Origin: JBAXTE01 sp964653595
GTDB taxonomy: Bacteria > Bacteroidota > Bacteroidia > Bacteroidales > WCHB1-69
Direction: 5' to 3'
Assembly: GCA_964653595.1 (NCBI GenBank)
Contig: CAZZHH010000006.1
Coordinates: 20,807 to 84,806 of the forward strand
DNA: 64,000 nucleotides
In this document: positions 53,911-61,106 of the stretch, piece after piece
How the letters are laid out: each line of letters starts with the position of its first letter
Position numbering within the stretch: position 1 is the stretch's first letter
Made by a program: the position numbers and the translations under genes
Notes under the pieces: model-generated
The model's input: only the letters and a program-made list of their open reading frames with translations
Told to the model about the DNA's origin: nothing
Databases searched by the model: none

Positions 53911-54945
53911 TTAAACTAAATGAGATTGAATGTTTTTTGTGGCAATTTGAATAAAGTTTGGATTGGTAAAAAGAGTTTTCTTTCGGTCGCTCCAACTTTC
54001 AAGTTCCTTGGAGATGTCTTCTAATGTGGAAACATGTTTATCCTGCATTATAAAATCAACGGTTGAGAGCAATTCCAATCCAAATGGAGAGTAAAATCCG
54101 GTAAGAAATATTTTGGTTTTTTCAGCAACCTCTTTATGAATTTTATTTTCTGGTTGTTGCAAAAATTCATTCACTTCATTTTCCGCACCGGGGATTAATC
54201 CCAACTCTTCAAATGGTTTTTTATCTTTCGAACTATATCCCATGATATAACTACCATTCAAATAATATAAAACATGTTTTACTTTACCCGAATAAGGACC
54301 GTAAAAATTGGGATGATATTCCAGCTTAAATGTATCTTTTGCTCCAAACCGTTGCAGAAAGTAAGCAACTTTCTCTGCTGCAAATTCTGAAACAAACTCT
54401 CCATTTCTGTTCAATTCATACAAAACAGACAACAACATCGCCCTCGCTGGAGTTAGTTTTACACGCTCTCTTTTAAGAACTTCTTGTATCGCGTTACTTG
54501 GTTCGTAGATGTAAATATCACAGTCCAAATGGGACAGATGCTTTTCCAACAATGCTTTTACTTTATTCCAATCCAATCCCCCATTGCCAGCGCCCAAAGG
54601 CGGAATAGCAATTGACTTGATTTTGTTTTCATTAATTGCCTTCACCAACTCCGTTAAACCTGATTCAATATAGCTGTATTCTGAAGGAAATTTCCAATTG
54701 GTTTTGGTTGGAAAATTAATGATGATTTTTCTTCCCCTCAATAATGTTTCTTCCTCCGTAATTAGGAGTTTGCCAACATTTAGCTCCTTTTTCTTGCAAG
54801 CAGTAGCGTATGTTTTGAAATTATTGGGGAACATGTTTTTAAATTGCAGAGCGATTCCTTTACCCATTACACCAACGGTGTTAACGGTGTTTACCAAAGC
54901 TTGTGCTTCACTTTCCAATAAATTTCCTGTTTGATAATGTATCAT
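53911..54945 (-). CDS. darG: DarG: macro-domain ADP-ribosylhydrolase antitoxin
   Basis: A 344-residue antitoxin. The N-terminal macro domain (about 1-155) has GNLLESEAQALVNTVNTVG, VMGKGIALQFK, NFPTKTNWKFPSEYSYI and IPPLGAGNGGLDW, the DarG-type macro-domain signature. It removes ADP-ribose from DNA thymidines. The C-terminal part (about 165-344) is the DarT-binding region. The start is three bases after the darT stop, as usual for DarTG pairs. The pair is known as a phage-defence toxin-antitoxin system in other bacteria. Confidence 0.93.
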   Translation of the reverse strand: MIHYQTGNLLESEAQALVNTVNTVGVMGKGIALQFKNMFPNNFKTYATACKKKELNVGKLLITEEETLLRGRKIIINFPTKTNWKFPSEYSYIESGLTELVKAINENKIKSIAIPPLGAGNGGLDWNKVKALLEKHLSHLDCDIYIYEPSNAIQEVLKRERVKLTPARAMLLSVLYELNRNGEFVSEFAAEKVAYFLQRFGAKDTFKLEYHPNFYGPYSGKVKHVLYYLNGSYIMGYSSKDKKPFEELGLIPGAENEVNEFLQQPENKIHKEVAEKTKIFLTGFYSPFGLELLSTVDFIMQDKHVSTLEDISKELESWSDRKKTLFTNPNFIQIATKNIQSHLV

Positions 54946-54948
54946 GTC

Positions 54949-55572
54949 TTAAAAGTAAAAGTGTGGTTTAATAGGAACATTTAACTCATTTACCCCGAAA
55001 TCAACCATTCGGGTTTGTGCATTTTTATTATAAACGACAAAACCTAAAATTCCACTGGGGTCAATATCGCCCAAAACTAAAAACTCAGCCTCTTTTCTTC
55101 GTTTAAGATCCAAGTCAGTGTCGTTCGTCCAAAATTTTTCTTTTACGGCTTTCCAGTCAATTATTTTGTCAATTTTTGAAATGTCTGAAAGTGAATATTG
55201 TGAAGTAAAACCATTAACAGCATGCCCATTCGTAAACACAAAATCTAACTGTAATTCAATGATTTTTTTCACTGAAGTTACGCAATACACAATATTTTCT
55301 GCAGGAGTAGGAGCGACCATATTATATCCATTTTGTATCACATACAACATTGGAGTTCTTACGCCAAAGTAAAATGGAATATATTCTCCAAGCTTTTTGC
55401 CATTTCTTAATTGAAAATCGTTTCTTGTGGAAATAATTGAATTATCTCCAATTGGAACAAAATTGGGATTGGCATTTATTGATGAACTATGGGTAATGCC
55501 AAATTTGAGAACATGAGGAATATTCTCGATATGAGTCATTCTAAATAAATAAATTTTACTCAAATCGTTCAT
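54949..55572 (-). CDS. darT: DarT: DNA thymidine ADP-ribosyltransferase toxin
   Basis: A 207-residue toxin of the DUF4433/DarT family that modifies thymidine in single-stranded DNA. The NAD-binding entry RMTHIENIPHVLKFGI, catalytic-site arginine Arg50 in STRND, His117 in FTNGHAVNGFTSQY and the catalytic glutamate Glu163 in RRKEAEFLV are present. The C-terminal VPIKPHFYF matches the aromatic tail seen in the family. A TATATTTG promoter element lies 51 bases upstream. It is intact and paired with darG. Confidence 0.93.
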   Translation of the reverse strand: MNDLSKIYLFRMTHIENIPHVLKFGITHSSSINANPNFVPIGDNSIISTRNDFQLRNGKKLGEYIPFYFGVRTPMLYVIQNGYNMVAPTPAENIVYCVTSVKKIIELQLDFVFTNGHAVNGFTSQYSLSDISKIDKIIDWKAVKEKFWTNDTDLDLKRRKEAEFLVLGDIDPSGILGFVVYNKNAQTRMVDFGVNELNVPIKPHFYF

Positions 55573-55622
55573 TTGTCAAAATATTGCTTTTTTAATTTCC
55601 AATTATCCCAAATCTTGATTTG

Positions 55623-55630
55623 CAAATATA
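55623..55630 (-). promoter_or_regulatory. Promoter -7 element for darTG
   Basis: On the minus strand this reads TATATTTG (followed by C), a TAnnTTTG match, 51 bases before darT. It touches the kamA-side hairpin. Confidence 0.55.
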
Positions 55631-55662
55631 AACAAAGTTCGGAGATGCCCCGAACTTTGTTT
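55630..55662 (-). terminator. Terminator-like hairpin downstream of kamA
   Basis: A 13-bp perfect stem aaacaaagttcgg / ccgaactttgttt surrounds a seven-base loop. On the minus strand it follows kamA by about 165 bases and precedes darT. The T-run after it is weak, so it may slow or stop only part of the transcription. Confidence 0.6.
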
Positions 55663-55716
55663 GATGATTTTGGCTAAAACCACTATTTTTAACACAAAAA
55701 ATAATTTAGTTTTGAT

Positions 55717-55822
55717 AAGAAAACGTCAAATTCGAGGCTTTCGAAACAATGAATTCAATGAGTTTACTAGTGTAAATGATTTGAATTCATTGTGAGAGTA
55801 ACGAAAAATTTGACGTTTTCTT
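55717..55822. repeat. Long nested palindrome downstream of kamA
   Basis: The outer arms are 16 bp (aagaaaacgtcaaatt at 55717-55732 with its complement at 55807-55822). The inner arms are 13 bp (55746-55758 with 55781-55793). The centre is tttac-tagt-gtaaa. A related sequence lies on the other side of kamA at 57122-57171. Confidence 0.8.
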
Positions 55823-55829
55823 GCAAATA

Positions 55830-57071
55830 CTAATTATGTCGTTTTTTGCGTTCCAAATTTTCCGGCTCCAACGAAAGCATATCGCCTCTGAGCAATGCGG
55901 CCACTCCGTTGCTTGGGGTAACGCCGACACAGTCGGGACAGGTGCATTCGTTTTTGTAGTTTTCAGGTTCCGTGTAAGTGGTGATCACCCCTTCGAAGTT
56001 GCGGAGAACCACTCTGCCTGGACTTTGCGAAATCACGTACGTTGGCATTACGGGAGTTTTTCCGCCACCGCCTGGAGCATCCACCACAAATGTAGGCACT
56101 GCATATCCGGAGGTGTGACCGCGTAAGTTTTCAATGATTTCGATGCCTTTTGAAACCGGAGTTCTGAAGTGCTCCAATCCCATCGACAAGTCGCATTGGT
56201 ATATATAATAAGGTCTCACTCTGATTTTAACCAGGTTTTGAACCAATTTTTTCATCACGTTCACACAATCGTTCACTCCGCGAAGTAAAACGGTTTGATT
56301 TCCTAGAGGAACTCCAGCATTGGCCAGTTTGGCACACGCTTCGGTTGCTTCTGGAGTGATCTCGTTTGAGTGGTTGAAGTGTGTGTTCAACCAAATTGGA
56401 TGATATTGTTTCAACATGTTCACCAAATCGTCGGTGATACGTTGTGGGCAAACCACAGGCGTACGTGAGCCGATGCGGATGATTTCAACATGCGGGATGG
56501 CACGAAGGCGTTGGATGATCGATTCCAACATTTTGTCGCTCACCATCAAGGCGTCGCCACCCGAAAGAAGCACATCGCGGATCACCGGAGTTTTGGCAAT
56601 GTAGTCGATGGCTTTTTGGATGCGTTCCGAAGGAGACTCACAGTCGTTCTGACCAGCAAAACGGCGACGAGTGCAGTGACGGCAATACATCGAACACATG
56701 TCAGTGATCAAGAAGAGAACACGATCTGGATATCTGTGCGTTAACCCAGCTACTGGAGAATCTTCATCTTCGTGCAACGGATCCAATAAATCAGCATCCG
56801 ACTGATGCGTTTCGGCACCTGTAGGGATGGCTTGTTTGCGAATCGGGCAATTTTTGTCTTCCGTGTTTATCAACGACATATAGTATGGGGTAATGGCCAT
56901 ACGAAGCGTTTTCAAAGACTCTTTCACGCCTTCCTCTTCTTCAGGGGTGAGGCTGATAAATTGTTTGAGTTGCTCTAAGGTTTCAACTCTGTTTTTTACT
57001 TGCCATTTCCAGTCGTTCCATTGTTTGTCGGAAACGTTTGGGTAAAATTTGGCTCTATTATTTGTATGCAT
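55830..57071 (-). CDS. kamA: L-lysine 2,3-aminomutase KamA
   Basis: A 413-residue radical-SAM, PLP-dependent enzyme that converts L-lysine to L-beta-lysine, the first step of anaerobic lysine fermentation. The cluster cysteines are Cys126, Cys130 and Cys133 (DMCSMYCRHCTRRRF). The PLP lysine is in DAPGGGGKTPV, and the C-terminal CTCPDC carries zinc ligands of the family. The length and start (MHTNNRAKFYPNVSDKQWND) are standard for the fermentative enzyme rather than the EF-P-modifying EpmB. It is flanked on both sides by related palindromic sequences. Confidence 0.96.
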   Translation of the reverse strand: MHTNNRAKFYPNVSDKQWNDWKWQVKNRVETLEQLKQFISLTPEEEEGVKESLKTLRMAITPYYMSLINTEDKNCPIRKQAIPTGAETHQSDADLLDPLHEDEDSPVAGLTHRYPDRVLFLITDMCSMYCRHCTRRRFAGQNDCESPSERIQKAIDYIAKTPVIRDVLLSGGDALMVSDKMLESIIQRLRAIPHVEIIRIGSRTPVVCPQRITDDLVNMLKQYHPIWLNTHFNHSNEITPEATEACAKLANAGVPLGNQTVLLRGVNDCVNVMKKLVQNLVKIRVRPYYIYQCDLSMGLEHFRTPVSKGIEIIENLRGHTSGYAVPTFVVDAPGGGGKTPVMPTYVISQSPGRVVLRNFEGVITTYTEPENYKNECTCPDCVGVTPSNGVAALLRGDMLSLEPENLERKKRHN

Positions 57072-57121
57072 ATTTTGTATTTATTTCTATTAAAAATATA
57101 AGGGTTTCAAAAAATTCAATT

Positions 57122-57171
57122 TTTCGAGGCGACTAAAATTTTTAAAGACTGAGTTTACAATAGTAAATGAT
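57122..57171. repeat. Palindromic repeat related to the one downstream of kamA
   Basis: tttcgaggc at 57122-57130 and tgagtttacaatagtaaatg(at) at 57150-57171 match the copy at 55731-55780 with three differences in the 22-base core. It lies between kamA and the second kdd gene. Confidence 0.6.
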
Positions 57172-57221
57172 GATTTTAAAATTGAAAGTCAACGCTGAAA
57201 AATGAGTTTTTAGAAATCCCG

Positions 57222-58256
57222 TTACACGTATAATTTCTCGAATAACGCTCTTATCTCATCCGACTCGCGAAGGATGTTCAGGGTTAAATCAGCATGGCCT
57301 TTGGCATATCCATTTCCAACAATTAGGTTGATATCTTTTCCAACACCTTCGGCTCCTAAGGCTACTTTTGTAAACGAAGTAGCCATAGAGAAAAAGTAAA
57401 TAGTTCCCTGACCTTTGGTAATCAAAATTGAAGTCATCTCCGTACTTTGTACGTTTACATTGTTGATGGTTACATCGCAACCCCGCTCTCCGGTGATTGC
57501 AGTAACTTTTGAATAAACATCCATTACATTGGTTGCATCAGCAATAATCACTTCGTGAGCCAACTTCATATCTTGAATGCGTTTTGCGTTTTCTTTAGAA
57601 TATTCCACCACAATTACCTTCCCAGTAGAACCCACGTTTTTCATTGCTTGGGAACAACAAAGGATGCCTGATTTTCCACCACCACCGATGATGCAGACGG
57701 TATCGCCCTCTTTCACTAAACGATCGACCTGAGCAGGAGCCCCAGCAACGTCGAGTGCCGCCAAAGCGAGTTTTTCGGGCATATCCGGAGGAAGTACCGC
57801 AAAAATTCCACTTTCAAACAGAATAGCTTGTGCATCCACATCTATCTGATCGTGTGCCGCTTCCAGATGTTTGATTTTGTTTATTTTCAACGGTGTCAGA
57901 GATAGAGAAACAAGCGTAGCAATAGTGTCACCCACTTTTAATTTCTTATTCGGAAAATGTTCTCCAATCTCTCGTACGGTACCAATCAACATTCCTCCCG
58001 AACCCGTAACCGGATTCTGCATTTTGCCACGCTCCGCCACAATCGAGAGAATCATCTCCTTCATTTTGTCGGCATCATCGCCACACGTTTGGCGAATCTG
58101 CGTGTAACTCGCTGAATCGATGTTGAGTGTTTTTACATCAATTAATAATTCATTGTCATAAATTTCCATCGTGTTGTCCAACTTCAATGCTGGTTGTGGT
58201 AATGTACCTTTTGGCTCAATCACACGATGTGTACCGTATCTGCAACCTTTTTTCAT
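57222..58256 (-). CDS. kdd: L-erythro-3,5-diaminohexanoate dehydrogenase, copy 2
   Basis: A 344-residue NAD(P)-dependent dehydrogenase that deaminates 3,5-diaminohexanoate to 3-keto-5-aminohexanoate in the lysine pathway. It has the Rossmann glycine motif CIIGGGGKSGILCCSQA (about 185-200), TGSGGMLIGTV, LSLTPLKINKI, VAGAPAQVDRL and TINNVNVQSTEMTS. It is clearly paralogous to the gene at 58519-59562 over its whole length, with many replacements. Whether both copies have the same activity is unknown. The downstream neighbour is kamA. Confidence 0.9.
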   Translation of the reverse strand: MKKGCRYGTHRVIEPKGTLPQPALKLDNTMEIYDNELLIDVKTLNIDSASYTQIRQTCGDDADKMKEMILSIVAERGKMQNPVTGSGGMLIGTVREIGEHFPNKKLKVGDTIATLVSLSLTPLKINKIKHLEAAHDQIDVDAQAILFESGIFAVLPPDMPEKLALAALDVAGAPAQVDRLVKEGDTVCIIGGGGKSGILCCSQAMKNVGSTGKVIVVEYSKENAKRIQDMKLAHEVIIADATNVMDVYSKVTAITGERGCDVTINNVNVQSTEMTSILITKGQGTIYFFSMATSFTKVALGAEGVGKDINLIVGNGYAKGHADLTLNILRESDEIRALFEKLYV

Positions 58257-58386
58257 CTGATATTATATGTCGTTTTTATATATTCTTTGTTACTTTTCTG
58301 ACTTTTAAGGTAGTATTCCCTGTTTTATCTGAATAAGCATTATAAACAGTCCTTCGATGAGCTATTTTTGTCAGTTAGTTCAATAC

Positions 58387-58505
58387 TGTCATACTGAGTT
58401 AATCGAAGTATTATAGTAATTGCCTATTATAAGCACTTCGACAAACTCAATGTGACATTGACAAATTCTAGTTTGTGTTGTGATATTGAGTTTATCAAAG
58501 TGCAT
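58387..58505. repeat. Repeated palindromic sequence between the two kdd genes
   Basis: tgtcatactgagttaatcga at 58387 and an inverted copy at 58432-58457 (ending aactcaatgtgaca) form a hairpin. A third, forward copy follows at about 58480-58505. This type of tgtcattgag...tcgaagt palindrome is a dispersed intergenic repeat in Bacteroidota genomes, as far as I recall. Confidence 0.65.
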
Positions 58506-58518
58506 TTAAATAATAATA

Positions 58519-59562
58519 TTAAGCGTAAAGTTCAGTAAATACCTTTCTCAATTTTTCGCTTTCTTCCAATAATGCCAGTGTGATTTCAGCGTGACCTTTG
58601 GTATAACCGTTTCCAACAATCATGGTGACGTCACTACCTACGCCTTCAGCACCCAAAGCAGCTTTGGTGAACGAAGTGGCCATAGAGAAGAAATAAACAA
58701 CACCGTCATCTTTTGTGCAAAGAACACTGGTCATTTCGGTGTCAGGAATGTTTACGTTATTAATACAAACATCCGCCATTTTGCCGTTGGTCAATTTTTC
58801 CATGATTTCCATGCAAGCAACAGGTTGTGTTGCATCAGCAGCAAATACGTGATCACAGAAACCTAATTCCTGTAAACGTTTTGTGCTTTTTTCGCTGTGG
58901 CAAAGACCGATTACTTTACCAGTAACACCGGCACGTTTTTTTGCTTCGTAGCAGCATAACATACCTGATTTTCCACCGGCGCCAATAATCAATACAGTGT
59001 CACCCGATTTAACCAATTTAGCAGTTTGAGCTGGAGCACCAGCAACGTCTAAAGCTGAAAGGACCAAACCTTCTGGCATACCTGCTGGAATTTTTGCATA
59101 GATACCACTTTCAAACAAGATTGCTTTTCCATCAATATCCACTTGATCGATGTCTGGACGAATCTCTTTGATTTTATCGATACGAAGAGGAGTCAATGAC
59201 AAAGAAACCAAAGTAGCAATTTTGTCACCCTCTTTCAAATCGATTTTACCTTTTAAAGCATCTCCAATTTTTTCAACAGTGCCCAAAAGCATACCACCAG
59301 AACCAGTTACCGGATTACGGTGTTTCCCTTGTTTTGCCACGATGTCCATCATAATCTCAGCGATTTTAGCATGATCGCCACCTGCTTGTTCCTCGATTTG
59401 AGTAAAACTTGCAGAATCCACATTTAATGTTTGAACGTTGATCAGGATTTCATTATCCCAGATTTCGTCCATGTTGTTGTCAATTTTGTTTGCTGGTTGA
59501 GGTAAAACACCTTTAGGTTCAATAACTCGGTGAGTTCCGTATTTATTTCCTTTTTTTTGCAT
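58519..59562 (-). CDS. kdd: L-erythro-3,5-diaminohexanoate dehydrogenase, copy 1
   Basis: A 347-residue paralogue of the gene at 57222-58256. It begins MQKKGNKYGTHRVIEPKG and has the Rossmann motif LIIGAGGKSGMLCCYEA, NPVTGSGGMLLGTVEKIG, LSLTPLRIDKIKEI, DVAGAPAQTAKLV and CINNVNIPDTEMTSVL. Because it is the copy nearer to kce, it may be the main pathway enzyme, but this cannot be decided here. Composition is similar to the other lysine genes. Confidence 0.92.
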   Translation of the reverse strand: MQKKGNKYGTHRVIEPKGVLPQPANKIDNNMDEIWDNEILINVQTLNVDSASFTQIEEQAGGDHAKIAEIMMDIVAKQGKHRNPVTGSGGMLLGTVEKIGDALKGKIDLKEGDKIATLVSLSLTPLRIDKIKEIRPDIDQVDIDGKAILFESGIYAKIPAGMPEGLVLSALDVAGAPAQTAKLVKSGDTVLIIGAGGKSGMLCCYEAKKRAGVTGKVIGLCHSEKSTKRLQELGFCDHVFAADATQPVACMEIMEKLTNGKMADVCINNVNIPDTEMTSVLCTKDDGVVYFFSMATSFTKAALGAEGVGSDVTMIVGNGYTKGHAEITLALLEESEKLRKVFTELYA

Positions 59563-59596
59563 TTTTTTATTTGTTTTTAATATGATTAATGTTTTT

Positions 59597-59724
59597 TATT
59601 CGTGAAAAGTGAAAAGATATTTCGTGAAAAGAAGTGACGCGTCCCGAATTTTAAAAAATCTATGATTTTTGTAAAAATTCGTGGATCCTCGAAAAACTAC
59701 GGATTAAGAAATCCCTGTTTTTCG
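59597..59724. repeat. Hairpins and inverted flank downstream of the four-helix-bundle gene
   Basis: gtgaaaagatatttcgtgaa at 59609-59628 is the complement, with one difference, of a 20-base repeat on the other side of the gene (60198-60217 and 60245-60264). Two hairpins follow: gaattttaaaaaatc with gatttttgtaaaaattc (59646-59660, 59664-59680), and a nested one from 59690 to 59724 (cgaaaaac / gtttttcg around ggatt / aatcc). Confidence 0.75.
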
Positions 59725-59769
59725 GGAATGCGTGTCTAAAGAACGTGAAATGTGACTGAAGGCGTAAAT

Positions 59770-60120
59770 TTATTTATTGGATTTTAAGAATTTTATCAGG
59801 CCTAATGTCATTTGTTTGATTTCCAATAATTTACTATTTGTCCCATCAATGTTTTCAATGTATCCAATTTTTTGTGAAATAATCAGTTGTGTTTCCAATT
59901 CAGCCATAGAACCTAATGCTATATGTAAAAACTGAATAGTTTCAGGATCCCCTTTTCTTGCAGAACCCTCTGCAATGTTAGAGGGAATTGAAACTGCAGA
60001 TCTTCTGATTTGAGAAGTCAGACCATAAATTTCTTCTTTTGGAAATGCATTTGTCAGATTGTATATTTCAACAACCAACTCAATACTTTTATTCCAAACA
60101 TCCAATTTCTTATGTTCCAT
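59770..60120 (-). CDS. Four-helix-bundle protein (23S rRNA intervening-sequence protein family)
   Basis: A 116-residue all-helical protein. KLDVWNKSIELVVEIYNLT, YGLTSQIRRSAVSIPSNIAEG and FLHIALGSMAELETQL are the family signature. Members are encoded inside 23S rRNA intervening sequences in some bacteria and free-standing in many others; the function is unknown. Here it lies between kdd and kce and is bracketed by inverted short repeats, which looks like a small insertion into the operon. It is much more AT-rich than the adjoining lysine genes. Confidence 0.88.
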   Translation of the reverse strand: MEHKKLDVWNKSIELVVEIYNLTNAFPKEEIYGLTSQIRRSAVSIPSNIAEGSARKGDPETIQFLHIALGSMAELETQLIISQKIGYIENIDGTNSKLLEIKQMTLGLIKFLKSNK

Positions 60121-60155
60121 GTTATTGCAATTTTAAACTCTGATTCTTTCTTCTT

Positions 60156-60264
60156 CTGTTCTTCATTTCACGTTTAACTTCGTTGAGGGCTTCACCGTTC
60201 ACGAAAAATCTTTTCACTTTCTCGCTCTGTTCTTCGTTTCACGTTTCACGAAAAATCTTTTCAC
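60156..60264. repeat. Tandem duplicated unit upstream of the four-helix-bundle gene
   Basis: A unit with ctgttcttcRtttcacgttt and ttcacgaaaaatcttttcac occurs twice (60156-60217 and 60227-60264; the second is shorter). The second element is inverted relative to its copy at 59609-59628. Confidence 0.75.
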
Positions 60265-60275
60265 GACTCCCGCTT

Positions 60276-61100
60276 CTATCTCTTCTCTAATCCTAAAATA
60301 GCCCTCGCTTCCGCAGGCGTAGCCACTTCTCTTCCGAGTTCTTTAGCCATTCTCACCACTTTAGCGACCAGTTCTCCGTTTGATTTTGCGAGCACGCCTT
60401 TTGAGATAGCGACGTTGTCTTCAAATCCAACTCTTACGTGACCACCATCGATGATTGCAGCCATTGCCAATGGGAATTCAAAACGACCTACTCCGGCAAC
60501 GGTATAGGTTGCATCCGCAGGGATACTTCCACGCATGAAAACGAAATCACGAAGATCTCCAGAGATTCCGCCGTTCACACCCATGACAAAATCGAAGTGC
60601 ATTGGAGTTTTGATGAATCCCTTTTTTTGGAGACGTAAAGCCATGTCGATCATGCTCTTGTCGAACACTTCAAGTTCTGGTTTGATACCACGTTCGATCA
60701 TGCGCTCGCCGAAATATTTGATGGTGTTTTCGGTGTTCATGAACACGTCGTCGCCGCCAAAGTTAAGTGTTCCGCAATCGAGGGTAGCCATTTCAGGATT
60801 CAATTCCGTTGGTTGCAGACGTTCGTCGTTGCTCATTCCAACTGCCCCGCCGGTTGAAGGCTGGATGATGACATCTGGACAAACCTCTTTGATGGCATCC
60901 ATCATCAGTTTAAAACGACTTTTATCTTGTGTAGGCGTGCCATCATCCCAACGTACATGAAGGTGGATGATGCTCGCACCTGCATCGTAAGCGGATTTAG
61001 CTTCGCGAACGATTTCTTCAACAGTGTAAGGAACAGCGGGATTGTGCTCTTTCAACACTTCGGCGCCACAAATGGCAGCGGTTATGATCAACTTTTCCAT
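60276..61100 (-). CDS. kce: 3-keto-5-aminohexanoate cleavage enzyme Kce
   Basis: A 274-residue TIM-barrel enzyme of the BKACE/DUF849 family that splits 3-keto-5-aminohexanoate with acetyl-CoA to 3-aminobutyryl-CoA and acetoacetate. The zinc histidines are His46 and His48 in IIHLHVR, and GHVRVGFEDN near residue 230 supplies the third ligand and the anion-binding residue. IQPSTGGAVGMSNDERL and LNFGGDDVF are typical. The start is six bases after the stop of the beta-helix protein. Its downstream pathway neighbours are the two kdd genes. Confidence 0.94.
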   Translation of the reverse strand: MEKLIITAAICGAEVLKEHNPAVPYTVEEIVREAKSAYDAGASIIHLHVRWDDGTPTQDKSRFKLMMDAIKEVCPDVIIQPSTGGAVGMSNDERLQPTELNPEMATLDCGTLNFGGDDVFMNTENTIKYFGERMIERGIKPELEVFDKSMIDMALRLQKKGFIKTPMHFDFVMGVNGGISGDLRDFVFMRGSIPADATYTVAGVGRFEFPLAMAAIIDGGHVRVGFEDNVAISKGVLAKSNGELVAKVVRMAKELGREVATPAEARAILGLEKR

Positions 61101-61106
61101 ATATAA

